Shown: piece by piece, positions 31,686 through 40,638 of the stretch
Layout of the letters: each line of letters begins with the position of its first letter
Numbering within the stretch: the first letter of the stretch is position 1
Assembly (NCBI RefSeq): GCF_947039875.1
Contig: NZ_CAMRAN010000023.1
Coordinates: 1-63,934, forward strand
From: an uncultured Photobacterium sp.
GTDB lineage: Bacteria; Pseudomonadota; Gammaproteobacteria; Enterobacterales; Vibrionaceae
Length of the DNA: 63,934 bases
Direction of reading: 5' to 3'
Position numbers and translations under genes: made by a program
The notes under the pieces: generated by a model
What the model was told of the DNA's origin: nothing
The model's database searches: none
The model's input: the letters and a program-made list of their open reading frames with translations, nothing else

Positions 31686-31756
31686 TATTTTTATTGACAT
31701 AAAATAAATGTTGGTTTGATAAAATAATAGCAACTGATTGTGCTAGCACGTATCTA

Positions 31757-31783
31757 ATGCCGGCTTTAATGCCGGCATTTTAC
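31757..31783 (+). terminator. Terminator after fadD
   Basis: ATGCCGGC / GCCGGCAT perfect 8-bp stem with a TTTAAT loop followed by TTTTA. Confidence 0.75.
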
Positions 31784-31838
31784 TATAAAATATTTAATTG
31801 GCTCTAACACGGGGTCGTTCTGTCATAAAAGGTACATT

Positions 31839-32963
31839 GTGAATTTCGAGATTGTTACAACAACTGAGCAGCTTCGCCTACGGTGTGAGTCAGCACGTCA
31901 GCATACGGCTGTTATGCTTGATACTGAATTTGTACGTACGCGAACGCTTTACCCTCGTTTAGGTCTGATTCAACTGTTTGATGGCGAATATTTATCACTG
32001 ATTGATCCGCTTAATGTCGAAGACATGGAGCCGTTATGGGCATTATTACGTGATCAGTCTGTGATTAAAGTGCTTCATGCTTGTGGTGAAGATCTTGAAG
32101 TATTCCAGTACCATGCGGGTTGTTTGCCTGTACCTATGCTTGATACTCAAATTATGGCGGCTTTTTTAGGCCATGGTATTTCAACAGGGTTTGGTGCTTT
32201 AGTTAAAGAGTATGTTGGTGTTGAGCTTGATAAAGGTGAGGCTCGTACTAATTGGCTCGCCCGGCCATTGACTGACAAACAGTTAGATTATGCCGCTGCA
32301 GATGTGCATTACCTTAAACCATTATATGAAACGCTATTGGCAAAGGTTGAAGCTGCCGGGTATATGGAAGCTTTACAACAAGAATGTAATGCGATCATGC
32401 TACGTAGAACAAAAGTGCTGGATCCAAATAAAGCCTATCTTGATATTAAAAATGCTTGGCAGTTAACACCCAAACAGTTAGCGATATTACAACTGGCAGC
32501 AGCTTGGCGTGTTCGGGAAGCAAGAAAGCGAGATATTGCACTTAACTTTATCGTTAAAGAATTACATTTGTGGAAATTGGCTCGTTTAGAAATAACTTCG
32601 CGTTCAGTGCTTGAAAAAGAAGGCTTTGAACCGATGGAAATTCAGCGTCATGGTAACCGTTTATTGAAAATGGTACATGATTGTGATGCGGTTGACTCTA
32701 AAGATTATCCGCAAAAAATCGAACGTTTGGTCGATTTTCCAGGCTATAAGCAGATGGTTAAGCGCTTAAAAGATGTGGTGACAGATGTTGAGTTAAAAAC
32801 GGGATTAGCGCCTGAATTTTTAGCGTCTAAAAAACAGATCCATCAATTATTATCATGGGCATGGAAACATCAACGATCAGATGAAAAACGTCCTGAAATG
32901 CTTAAAAACTGGCGAAAGCCTTTATTTGAAGCGCGAGCATTAGCCATACTTGATGACAAATAA
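31839..32963 (+). CDS. rnd: Ribonuclease D
   Basis: A 374-residue 3'-5' exonuclease for tRNA and stable RNA maturation. The DEDDy active site is visible as LDTEFVRTRT (residues about 28-30), HACGEDLEVF and YAAADVHYL, followed by a C-terminal HRDC domain from about 205 (LTPKQLAILQLAAAWR). Start is GTG 31839 with AAAGG six bases upstream. Follows fadD as in E. coli, and converges on minE over a bidirectional terminator. Confidence 0.95.
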   Translation: MNFEIVTTTEQLRLRCESARQHTAVMLDTEFVRTRTLYPRLGLIQLFDGEYLSLIDPLNVEDMEPLWALLRDQSVIKVLHACGEDLEVFQYHAGCLPVPMLDTQIMAAFLGHGISTGFGALVKEYVGVELDKGEARTNWLARPLTDKQLDYAAADVHYLKPLYETLLAKVEAAGYMEALQQECNAIMLRRTKVLDPNKAYLDIKNAWQLTPKQLAILQLAAAWRVREARKRDIALNFIVKELHLWKLARLEITSRSVLEKEGFEPMEIQRHGNRLLKMVHDCDAVDSKDYPQKIERLVDFPGYKQMVKRLKDVVTDVELKTGLAPEFLASKKQIHQLLSWAWKHQRSDEKRPEMLKNWRKPLFEARALAILDDK

Positions 32964-32983
32964 GCGCGTATTATATAGAGAAT

Positions 32984-33020
32984 AAAAAGCCCCGTTAAGC
33001 AAGACTTAACGGGGCTTTTT
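32984..33020. terminator. Bidirectional terminator between rnd and minE
   Basis: Perfect 16-bp stem AAAAAGCCCCGTTAAG / CTTAACGGGGCTTTTT with a five-base loop; it touches the minE stop. Confidence 0.92.
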
Positions 33021-33283
33021 TATTTTTCTTCGTCAGGTAAAGTGACGTTAAGTTCTAGTACCGATAACTCATCACCGTTATGGTCTAGATTTACTGAAAC
33101 ATGCTCTGGATTGATTTGAACATATTTACTGATAACAGCTAAAATATCGCGCTTTAGCTGTGGAAGGTAGGCTGGGGATTTTTGTCCAGCACTACGTCTT
33201 TCGGCAACAATAATTTGTAGCCGTTCTTTTGCTACATTTGCGGTTTTCGCTCTTTTAGGACGAAAAAACTCGAGCAGGGCCAT
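33020..33283 (-). CDS. minE: Cell division topological specificity factor MinE
   Basis: An 87-residue regulator that binds MinD, stimulates its ATPase and drives pole-to-pole oscillation. N-terminal membrane/anti-MinCD segment [29 protein letters not shown] and the C-terminal dimerisation domain are complete. Starts six bases after minD and ends in the shared terminator. Confidence 0.96.
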   Translation of the reverse strand: MALLEFFRPKRAKTANVAKERLQIIVAERRSAGQKSPAYLPQLKRDILAVISKYVQINPEHVSVNLDHNGDELSVLELNVTLPDEEK

Positions 33284-33289
33284 GGTTAA

Positions 33290-34102
33290 TTAGCCTCCAA
33301 ATAGACGTTTTAGGAAGCCTTTCTTTTCTTCTTCTAAGAAACGGAAAGGACGTTCTTCACCAAGTAGACGAGCAACTGTGTCTTCATAGGCTAGTCCTGC
33401 ATCGGAACCTTTATCAAAGATAACAGGTTCACCTTTATTGGATGCATTTAATACTGCTTGGCTTTCTGGAATAACACCAAGTAGTGGAATGTGAAGAATT
33501 TCTTCAACATCTTGTACACTTAGCATTTCACCTTGATTAACGCGTGTAGGATTGTAACGTGTTAGTAGTAGATGCTGCTTAACTGGCTCACGACCTTTTT
33601 CTGCACGGCGAGACTTTGAATCTAGAATACCGAGAATACGGTCGGAGTCACGAACTGAAGAAACTTCTGGGTTCGTGGTTACAATCGCTTCATCTGCAAA
33701 ATACAGCGCCATTAGGGCACCAGTTTCAATACCAGCAGGTGAATCACAGATAATGAAATCGAATCCCATTTTTGCTAGTTCTTTAAATACTTTCTCAACA
33801 CCATTACGAGACAATGCATCTTTGTCGCGTGTTTGTGATGCTGGCAATACAAACAAATTATCAACACGCTTATCTTTAATTAGCGCCTGACTTAGATTTG
33901 CTTCGCCATTAATAACATTAACGAAATCATAAACGACACGGCGTTCACAACCCATAATGAGATCGAGGTTACGCAGGCCGATATCAAAATCGATAACTGC
34001 AGTTTTTTTACCGCTCAGTGCTAGACCTGATGCAAGAGCAGCACTTGATGTTGTTTTACCAACGCCGCCTTTACCTGAGGTAACAACGATAATTCGTGCC
34101 AT
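33290..34102 (-). CDS. minD: Septum site-determining ATPase MinD
   Basis: A 270-residue ParA-type ATPase with a deviant Walker A GKGGVGKTT at 10-18, switch I and the DSPAGIE switch II region. The C-terminal amphipathic helix (EEEKKGFLKRLFGG) is the membrane-targeting sequence. It recruits MinC to the membrane and is displaced by MinE. Twenty-four bases after minC. Confidence 0.97.
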   Translation of the reverse strand: MARIIVVTSGKGGVGKTTSSAALASGLALSGKKTAVIDFDIGLRNLDLIMGCERRVVYDFVNVINGEANLSQALIKDKRVDNLFVLPASQTRDKDALSRNGVEKVFKELAKMGFDFIICDSPAGIETGALMALYFADEAIVTTNPEVSSVRDSDRILGILDSKSRRAEKGREPVKQHLLLTRYNPTRVNQGEMLSVQDVEEILHIPLLGVIPESQAVLNASNKGEPVIFDKGSDAGLAYEDTVARLLGEERPFRFLEEEKKGFLKRLFGG

Positions 34103-34126
34103 TTACACAATTCCTTCTTAAAACTT

Positions 34127-34828
34127 TTATAAAGCTAGGCGTTCTATACTAAGATTATTGTCTTCAAGATATATGACAACACCTTTGCCCCAAAACTCTT
34201 CCTGAATGTTATCACTCAGCCAGTAGTTTCCCGCAACAGAAATTAATTCAGATTGTAAGTTTTGACAGAAAATTGTCGCACTTTTTTCACCACTTGCACC
34301 CGCAATAGCACGACCTCGCAGTGTGCCATAAATATGGATACAACCATCGGAAAGAATCTCCGCACCAGCACTGACATTACTGAGAATAACGAGATCACGA
34401 TTACGAGCATAAATTTGTTGTCCGGAACGAACCGGAGTACGAATAATTAATGTTGGTTCTTTATCTGTACTTACAGGGGTATCTAGTGTTTCAGCTAAAA
34501 ATTCTGATGGTTCGTCTTTAATTGGCCTTGCCGCATTCATAATAGCAAAACCAGCTGCTTTTGCTTGTGTTTGCTGTGTTTTATTTTTACAACCGCCAAT
34601 ACCGACAGGGATCATTCCCGCATCGATTACTCCAGCTTTTAGCTGTTCAAAATTAATATCAGTATTAACTTGTGATATATCAATAACAACAGGTGCAGAA
34701 GCAAAAAAATTGGGTGCGAGTTCAACTTTGTCTTTTAGCTGATTAGTTACTTTACTAATGTCATTATCAACTAAATGAAGAGCAGAGAGCGTGAACGAGC
34801 TCCCTTTTAGTTCAGCTATCTTGGTCAT
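34127..34828 (-). CDS. minC: Septum site-determining protein MinC
   Basis: A 233-residue FtsZ-polymer inhibitor. N-terminal domain (to about 100) acts on FtsZ; C-terminal beta-helix domain with RDLVILSNVSAGAEILSDG and IHIYGTLRGRAIAG binds MinD. Start ATG 34828 at the head of minCDE. Divergent from ycgL. Confidence 0.96.
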   Translation of the reverse strand: MTKIAELKGSSFTLSALHLVDNDISKVTNQLKDKVELAPNFFASAPVVIDISQVNTDINFEQLKAGVIDAGMIPVGIGGCKNKTQQTQAKAAGFAIMNAARPIKDEPSEFLAETLDTPVSTDKEPTLIIRTPVRSGQQIYARNRDLVILSNVSAGAEILSDGCIHIYGTLRGRAIAGASGEKSATIFCQNLQSELISVAGNYWLSDNIQEEFWGKGVVIYLEDNNLSIERLAL

Positions 34829-35051
34829 AGGTATATTATGGCTAAGATTTTAAATTAACCATTTAGTTCATTATCACAAAGGTACTAGCATGGTATATTT
34901 ACTCGCGGTTAGGGGCAAGCTATCCTTGCGCTAGCGTTGGTTTTTCAGACAAACTTCTCACACAATTTACTTAAAACTGAGTTAATAGTGAATGATTGCT
35001 TGCAATTTTGCTCTGAAATGTATGGCGTATAAAATGAAATAGGCTAACTAT

Positions 35052-35324
35052 ATGTTGTGTTCAATCTACAAAAGTTTAAAAAAAGATAATACGTATCTCT
35101 ACATTAATAAAAAAGATGATTTTGCGGACGTGCCCGCACAATTAATGTCAACCTTTGGTAAACCTCATTTTGTTATGGTAATCAAGCTAGAAGGTAGAAC
35201 TTTAGCACTGGCTGATGTTGAGAAAGTAAAAGATGCATTACGTACTGTGGGCTTTTATTTGCAAGTACCGCCACCAGTGACTAATTTGTTAGAACAATAC
35301 AAGGCTGATAAAGCCGCTAAATAA
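35052..35324 (+). CDS. ycgL: YcgL-domain protein
   Basis: A 90-residue YcgL-family protein. It opens [18 protein letters not shown], then [17 protein letters not shown] and [16 protein letters not shown], as in E. coli YcgL, which also lies beside minC. Structure is known for the family but the function is not. Fifteen bases precede the transglycosylase gene, so the two are probably co-transcribed. Confidence 0.92.
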   Translation: MLCSIYKSLKKDNTYLYINKKDDFADVPAQLMSTFGKPHFVMVIKLEGRTLALADVEKVKDALRTVGFYLQVPPPVTNLLEQYKADKAAK

Positions 35325-35339
35325 TTAAATAAGGCTATT

Positions 35340-36311
35340 ATGTATAAGTGTTTGATATCGATTTTTGTTGCCATCGGGGTTGGAATGTCCTCTTCTGCAT
35401 TTGCCAGTAAAGAAGGGTTTGATGCCTATGTGGATAAGTTAAAAGTAGAAGCACGTGAAAAGGGTATTTCTGAACCGATAATCGGTGCCGCATTTAAAGG
35501 TATTAAATATACAGCGCACGCTGTTAAAGCTGATAATAATCAACCTGAAAAAAAACTCTCATTAGAGCAATATATTATTCGCGCCGTACCTGATTGGAAA
35601 GTAAAGCAAGCGAATCGTCTCTATCAGCAAAATAAAGCAGCACTAGAACGTATTGGTAAACAATATGGTGTTCAACCGCAGTTTATTGTTGCCTTGTGGG
35701 GCGTAGAAAGTAATTTTGGCAAGATTCAAGGTAATTACAACGTTGTCGAAGCATTAGCGACATTGGCTTATGATGGCCGTCGTGAAGCATTGTTTCGTAA
35801 ACAAGTTATGGCGGCATTAGCAATATTACAAGATGGCCATATTACTATTGATGATATGAAAGGTTCTTGGGCTGGAGCGATGGGCCAATGCCAATTTATG
35901 CCAACCTCTTATCTTACTTATGCTGTTGATGGTAACGGCGATGGTAAAGCCGATATTTGGAATACCAAAGCGGATGTTTTTGCTTCTACCGCTAATTATT
36001 TAAAACTCTCTGGCTGGAATAGTGAATATACGTGGGGACGTCCCGTTAAGTTGTCGAAAATATTAGCTGATAGTTATGAAGGCACGGAAAAAGAAAAAGG
36101 GAAAACTCTTGCAGAATGGCAACAATTAGGTGTGATGAGTAATAGTCGCGGTACATTACCTGCTGCTGATATTCAAGCATGGTTAATTCAGCCTGATGGC
36201 GGGAATGGTAAATCATATCTGGTATATGAAAACTATCGAACATTACTTAAGTGGAATCGATCGCATTATTTTGCTCTGGCTGTGAGTGCATTAGCGGATC
36301 GTATTCAATAA
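35340..36311 (+). CDS. MltB-family lytic murein transglycosylase
   Basis: A 323-residue exported wall enzyme. Signal peptide MYKCLISIFVAIGVGMSSSAFA ends with AFA-S near residue 22, with no lipobox Cys in the right place, so it is soluble periplasmic rather than a lipoprotein. The SLT_2 catalytic glutamate is in ALWGVESNFGKIQGNY near 117. GAMGQCQFMPTSYLTYAVDG and an EF-hand-like DGNGDGKAD follow, as in MltB. Peptidoglycan-binding C-terminal domain is absent, so it is the short type. Confidence 0.92.
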   Translation: MYKCLISIFVAIGVGMSSSAFASKEGFDAYVDKLKVEAREKGISEPIIGAAFKGIKYTAHAVKADNNQPEKKLSLEQYIIRAVPDWKVKQANRLYQQNKAALERIGKQYGVQPQFIVALWGVESNFGKIQGNYNVVEALATLAYDGRREALFRKQVMAALAILQDGHITIDDMKGSWAGAMGQCQFMPTSYLTYAVDGNGDGKADIWNTKADVFASTANYLKLSGWNSEYTWGRPVKLSKILADSYEGTEKEKGKTLAEWQQLGVMSNSRGTLPAADIQAWLIQPDGGNGKSYLVYENYRTLLKWNRSHYFALAVSALADRIQ

Positions 36312-36352
36312 CGTAATTATTATTAGATCTATATACAAGCTTATGTGAAAGC

Positions 36353-36388
36353 AAAAAAAAGTCAGACATTAGTGTCTGGCTTTTTTGT
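36353..36388 (+). terminator. Terminator after the transglycosylase gene
   Basis: GTCAGACA / TGTCTGGC stem with TTAG loop, preceded by A8 and followed by T6. Confidence 0.85.
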
Positions 36389-36473
36389 TATTTATAATTA
36401 TTACTAATATAAATATTGTTTTATTCTTAATGAGGATATCTATGAGCAAAATAGTAATATTGATAGCAGATAT

Positions 36474-36504
36474 AAAAAAAGCCTAAACAAGTTAGGCTTC
36501 TTTA
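36474..36504 (-). terminator. Terminator after hns
   Basis: AAGCCTAA / TTAGGCTT stem; on the minus strand it is followed by seven T. Confidence 0.82.
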
Positions 36505-36518
36505 TTTAAACGTTTATA

Positions 36519-36914
36519 TTAGATCTCAAATTCTTCAAGAGCTTGACCATCATCTAATGCTTTTTTTAGCGCGCTAGGCGTACGGCCTTGGCCTGTCCAT
36601 GTTTTTTCATCGCCATTTTCATCGATGAATTTATATTTAGCAGGACGAGTTGCACGTTTAGTTTTTGGTGTTTTGGCTAAACTTGCTAGTAATTCTTCTG
36701 GATCAATACCGTCAGCTAATAGCATTTCACGATATTGAGCTAGTTTTTCATTACGCTCAGTTTCTTTTGCTTGCTCTTCAGCTTCAGCTTCTGAACGTTC
36801 AGTAACAACTGTTGTTAGTTTATCTAACGCTTCTTCAAGTTGCTCTAGTGTATATTCACGCGAAAGTGCGCGTAGGCTTCGAAGGTTTAAAAGCGCTTTC
36901 ATTGCATCAGACAT
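36519..36914 (-). CDS. hns: H-NS family nucleoid protein
   Basis: A 131-residue DNA-binding silencer of AT-rich DNA. N-terminal oligomerisation helices ([23 protein letters not shown]) with an acidic coiled coil to about 75, a linker, and the C-terminal domain with the minor-groove loop TWTGQGRTP near 110-118. The GQGR AT-hook-like motif is intact. Monocistronic; upstream is a long AT-rich region that may be autoregulated, as known for E. coli hns. Confidence 0.95.
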   Translation of the reverse strand: MSDAMKALLNLRSLRALSREYTLEQLEEALDKLTTVVTERSEAEAEEQAKETERNEKLAQYREMLLADGIDPEELLASLAKTPKTKRATRPAKYKFIDENGDEKTWTGQGRTPSALKKALDDGQALEEFEI

Positions 36915-37299
36915 TTTATATTTCCTGTTATTTTTAATTAACTGTAAATAATAATAGCAGCATTAAAACATTTTTTGCAATAGTAATACTTTTATACATT
37001 ACGTGTAAAACATTTTAATCATTTCTTTATTTAAAAATAGTTATGTTCGGTATATGACACTATTTATAAAATGTTTCTTCATTAGATGTATAAATACGAG
37101 CCAAATATTTTTAGTTATTGTTGTTACTATTTATATGTTAAATGATAATAAAATTTAAAATGTTATATCGCGTCGTTATTGCTGGACGTTTATCGTTGTT
37201 ACTAATCCATTTACGACACTTATTGTTAATAATTATGACTTATAGTGTTGCAAAGTTGAATTGTTTACGTAGAATGTTTCATTAGATCTTTAATGATAA
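36915..37299. promoter_or_regulatory. AT-rich upstream region of hns and of the lysine riboswitch
   Basis: About 385 bp without a reading frame I would defend. It is full of A and T runs (near 36960-37160), consistent with curved DNA and an H-NS binding region. It must hold the hns promoter (minus) and the promoter of the riboswitch transcript (plus). Confidence 0.5.
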
Positions 37300-37475
37300 G
37301 GGTAGAGGTGCATTGTTTATTAGTAACTAATATGAGGGTGATACTTATGATTATTAGTGAAAAGGGTCAATGCCGAAGTAAGAAACTTATATCAAATACT
37401 CTTACTAGGATTACATCTAATAAGTGTAATACTACCATAGTAGATAAAGATATAACGATGGAGCGCTGCTGTAGA
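37300..37475 (+). ncRNA. Lysine riboswitch (L-box) aptamer
   Basis: Conserved L-box blocks occur in order: AGAGGTGC (37304-37311), AGTAACT (37323-37328 region), AAAGGG and TGCCGAAG (37361-37378), and GGAGCGC (37460-37466). Between them are the expected helices: GTAAGA/TCTTAC (37378-37383 with 37400-37405), ATTACA/TGTAAT (37410-37415 with 37425-37430) and CTAC/GTAG (37432-37443). The gene behind it is an NhaC-type transporter, a known lysine-riboswitch target (LysW) in vibrios. Confidence 0.9.
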
Positions 37476-37525
37476 GGCTGGGAAGGCTAACCTTCTTTCT
37501 ATATACTCAATTGAATATGCCATCA

Positions 37526-37576
37526 TGGTTATATCTAACAGTAGATCTTCTAACCAGAATTGGTTGTCGTAGAGAT
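37526..37576 (+). promoter_or_regulatory. Riboswitch expression platform: two competing hairpins
   Basis: TAACCA at 37551-37556 can pair with TGGTTA at 37526-37531 (supported by ATCTA/TAGAT inside) or, as AACCA, with TGGTT at 37561-37565. The second hairpin can extend so that AGAGAT (37571-37576), the probable ribosome site, pairs with ATCT at 37545-37548. This looks like translational on/off control. Confidence 0.5.
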
Positions 37577-37584
37577 TATAAACT

Positions 37585-39177
37585 TTGATAGATTATTCCC
37601 ACTCCTTAACATCCATTATTCCGCCACTAGTCGCGCTTGGCTTGGCGATTCTAACACGTAGAGTTTTATTGTCTTTAGGTACAGGTGTTGTGCTTGGAGC
37701 ATTATTTCTTAATGATTTTTCTTTCGCTAATACAGCGTCCTATCTTGTTACGTCAATCAAAGGGTTATTCATTGCAGAGGATGGCATTAATACTTGGAAC
37801 ATGAGTATTGTGCTGTTTTTAATTTTGCTGGGAATGACCACTGCGTTATTAACGTTGTCTGGGGGTACTCGTGCTTTTGCTGAGTGGGCACAGACAAAAA
37901 TAAAGACCAAACGTGGGGCAAAACTTTTAGCCGCTTTTTTAGGGGTATTCATTTTTGTCGATGACTATTTTAATAGCCTTGCAGTTGGTTCTATTGCTCG
38001 ACCAGTGACTGATCGTTTTCATGTGTCACGTTCAAAGCTTGCTTATATTCTTGATTCAACGGCAGCACCAATGTGTGTATTAATGCCAGCATCAAGTTGG
38101 GGCGCTTATATTATTACCCTGATTGGCGGAATATTAGTGACTCACGGCGTTACTGAATATACGCCATTAAGTGCCTTTATGACGTTAGCACCAATGAATT
38201 TTTATGCTATTTTTGCATTAGTAATGGTGTTTGTGGTGTCATGGTTCCAATGGGATATTGGACCAATGAGAAAACATGAAATAGCGGCTTCTCATGGTCG
38301 TGGTATGGATGTGGGTGGTGATGTTGATGATCAGGCAAAAGATTTAACAGAAGAGCTTGATATAAAAGAGAGCTTGCAAGGACGAGTTGGTGATTTAGTG
38401 TGGCCAATTATTATTCTTATTATTGCTACGTTCTTTTTTATGGTCTTTACTGGCTATCAAGTTCTTATCGCGGAAGGTAAGCCATTTTCATTATTAGGCG
38501 CTTTTGAAAATACCAATGTTGGCCAGGCATTATGTCTTGGTGGTAGTTTTGGTTTAATTGCCGCGATTATTCCTGTGTTTCGTCAGCGTATTGCAGTAAA
38601 AGAGGTCAGTAACACGCTTTGGGTTGGCGCAAAATCAATGTTTGGTGCGATTTTAATTTTATTATTTGCATGGAGTATCGGTGGCGTTATTGGTGATATG
38701 AAAACGGGGCAATATTTATCTACCCTTGTTCAAGGTAATATTAATCCTGCATTACTACCAATGATCCTATTTTTATTATCAGGCATCATGGCATTCTCAA
38801 CCGGCACCTCATGGGGAACATTTGGCATAATGTTACCTATTGCAGGTGATCTCGCGGGGGCGACTGAAATTAGTTTAATGTTACCTATGCTTGCGAGTGT
38901 GCTTGCAGGTTCTGTGTTTGGTGATCACTGTTCTCCAATATCCGATACGACGATATTGTCATCGACAGGTGCTCGTTGTCATCATATTGATCATGTAGCG
39001 ACCCAATTACCTTATGCATTATCTGTGGCCGTTATTGCTGCGATTGGATTCTTAACCTTAGGGATTACAGATTCATTAGCATTAGCATTTTTAGTGGCAA
39101 CCGTTGCATTTATATTAATGTGTTTCTTTTTATCATGGTTGTCGAGTCGACCATTAAAAGGGGCGGCATTGCGTTAA
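37585..39177 (+). CDS. NhaC-family antiporter, probable lysine transporter LysW
   Basis: A 530-residue polytopic membrane protein of the NhaC Na+/H+ antiporter family, with about 11-13 hydrophobic segments and the motifs STGTSWGTFGIMLPIAG and FGDHCSPISDTTILSSTGA. The start is TTG 37585 (MIDYSHSLTSIIPP), consistent with the family N-terminus; AGAGA lies nine bases upstream. An acidic loop (DVGGDVDDQAKDLTEELD) separates two membrane halves. Because a lysine riboswitch leads it, I infer lysine uptake coupled to Na+ or H+ rather than pH homeostasis. A terminator follows. Confidence 0.88.
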   Translation: MIDYSHSLTSIIPPLVALGLAILTRRVLLSLGTGVVLGALFLNDFSFANTASYLVTSIKGLFIAEDGINTWNMSIVLFLILLGMTTALLTLSGGTRAFAEWAQTKIKTKRGAKLLAAFLGVFIFVDDYFNSLAVGSIARPVTDRFHVSRSKLAYILDSTAAPMCVLMPASSWGAYIITLIGGILVTHGVTEYTPLSAFMTLAPMNFYAIFALVMVFVVSWFQWDIGPMRKHEIAASHGRGMDVGGDVDDQAKDLTEELDIKESLQGRVGDLVWPIIILIIATFFFMVFTGYQVLIAEGKPFSLLGAFENTNVGQALCLGGSFGLIAAIIPVFRQRIAVKEVSNTLWVGAKSMFGAILILLFAWSIGGVIGDMKTGQYLSTLVQGNINPALLPMILFLLSGIMAFSTGTSWGTFGIMLPIAGDLAGATEISLMLPMLASVLAGSVFGDHCSPISDTTILSSTGARCHHIDHVATQLPYALSVAVIAAIGFLTLGITDSLALAFLVATVAFILMCFFLSWLSSRPLKGAALR

Positions 39178-39216
39178 TAGTAAACGTTATTAAAATAACC
39201 CAATGGGTGTAAATTG

Positions 39217-39248
39217 AACCAGTTGATGATGATCAACTGGTTTTTTTA
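39217..39248 (+). terminator. Terminator after the NhaC-type gene
   Basis: AACCAGTTGAT / ATCAACTGGTT stem followed by seven T. Confidence 0.9.
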
Positions 39249-39350
39249 TAGTAACAATAACAGTTGTTGGCCTAGGTACTTTCCATTACCTGTAATTTTA
39301 TGTAGCATCTGCGCGATTTTTAAATGTAATTCGTATGACTAGGAAAGCTA

Positions 39351-39929
39351 ATGGCCCAAATGTATTTCTATTACTCAGCAATGAACGCTGGGAAATCGAC
39401 CACATTATTACAATCATCATTTAACTACCGTGAGCGCGGCATGACGCCAATTATTTTTACGGCGGCGATTGATGATCGTTTTGGTAAAGGTAAAGTTAGC
39501 TCTCGTATTGGTTTACAAGAAGATGCTGAATTATTTAATTCAAAAGATGATTTGTACCAGATATTAATCAACTTTTCGAATGCAGGAAAAATTGATTGTG
39601 TGCTAATTGATGAATGCCAATTTTTAACCAAAGAGCAAGTTTATCAATTAACTGAAGTTGTCGATAAATTAGATATTCCAGTGTTATGTTATGGATTACG
39701 AACTGATTTTCTTGGCGAGTTATTTGAAGGTAGCCGTTATTTATTATCTTGGGCTGATAAATTAGTTGAGCTAAAAACAATTTGTCACTGTGGCCGTAAA
39801 GCGAATATGGTGATTCGTCAAGATGCTGCGGGTAATGCGATTGCTGGTGGTAATCAAGTTGAAATCGGTGGTAATGACCTTTATGTTTCAATGTGCCGTG
39901 CACATTATAAAGAAGCATTAGGGCTTTAA
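39351..39929 (+). CDS. tdk: Thymidine kinase
   Basis: A 192-residue type II thymidine kinase for salvage of thymidine. P-loop [12 protein letters not shown] at 9-20, DECQFL motif (catalytic Glu/Asp region), and the zinc site formed by CHCGRKA near 145-151 and a C-terminal CRAH. Start ATG 39351 follows AGGAAAG. Monocistronic between two terminators, convergent with the his operon. Confidence 0.97.
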   Translation: MAQMYFYYSAMNAGKSTTLLQSSFNYRERGMTPIIFTAAIDDRFGKGKVSSRIGLQEDAELFNSKDDLYQILINFSNAGKIDCVLIDECQFLTKEQVYQLTEVVDKLDIPVLCYGLRTDFLGELFEGSRYLLSWADKLVELKTICHCGRKANMVIRQDAAGNAIAGGNQVEIGGNDLYVSMCRAHYKEALGL

Positions 39930-39946
39930 TGCGCATTTAAATGAAT

Positions 39947-39972
39947 AAAAAAGGAAGCATGGCTTCCTTTTT
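39947..39972. terminator. Bidirectional terminator between tdk and hisIE
   Basis: AAAAAAGGAAGC / GCTTCCTTTTTT with an ATG loop; ends both tdk and the his operon. Confidence 0.9.
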
Positions 39973-40017
39973 TATGAGTGACGAAAAATCATGCCGTATA
40001 TTAATAGCGATTGATCA

Positions 40018-40638
40018 TTATTGTTGGTGGCGTTGTTTAAGTTTATTAATAACATCTTTAAGGGCGAGATTCTGATCTTGCAATAGAACTAATAAGTGAT
40101 AAATAAGATCGGCTGATTCACAAACTAATTCTGCTTTATCACCCGACGTTGCCGCAAGCGCGACTTCAACCCCTTCTTCGCCCACTTTCTGCGATATACG
40201 TTTGGTACCACGGTTATAGAGGCTCGCGGTGTAAGATGAGTCGGGATCAGCACCTTTACGATCTGCCAAGATTTGCTCAAGTTGATGAAGGAACACTAAA
40301 GTAGGTTGTTCGTTAGTGTCATCACCGCTATCAAAACAACTAGTGGTGTTTAAATGACAGGTTGGGCCAATAGGGTTGACTTGAATTAATAATGTATCCT
40401 GATCGCAATCAAGTTTAATACTTTTAAGTTGCAATACATTGCCGGATGTTTCGCCTTTGGTCCATAAGCGATTTTTAGTACGAGACCAAAAAGTCACTTG
40501 CTTGGTGTCCAGCGTTTTAGCTAACGCTTCATCATTCATGTAGCCCAGCATTAATACTTGGCCACTGTTATTATCTTGAATAATAGCAGGGATCAATCCG
40601 GCTACTTTTTCCCAATCAATAGATGTTGTTAAACTCAT
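40018..40638 (-). CDS. hisI: Bifunctional PRA-CH / PRA-PH
   Basis: HisIE fusion (206 residues) for steps 2 and 3 of histidine synthesis: phosphoribosyl-ATP pyrophosphohydrolase (C-terminal) and phosphoribosyl-AMP cyclohydrolase (N-terminal). Cyclohydrolase metal residues lie in LDCDQDTLL and the zinc cysteines in [12 protein letters not shown]-terminal [27 protein letters not shown] split here as EEGVEVALA and [11 protein letters not shown] is the pyrophosphohydrolase signature. Last gene of the operon, overlapping hisF by four bases. Confidence 0.96.
   Translation of the reverse strand: MSLTTSIDWEKVAGLIPAIIQDNNSGQVLMLGYMNDEALAKTLDTKQVTFWSRTKNRLWTKGETSGNVLQLKSIKLDCDQDTLLIQVNPIGPTCHLNTTSCFDSGDDTNEQPTLVFLHQLEQILADRKGADPDSSYTASLYNRGTKRISQKVGEEGVEVALAATSGDKAELVCESADLIYHLLVLLQDQNLALKDVINKLKQRHQQ

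Noticed and set aside
37293..37490. 65-codon frame in front of the NhaC gene
   Set aside because: The stretch is the lysine riboswitch; conserved RNA blocks and helices explain the sequence.
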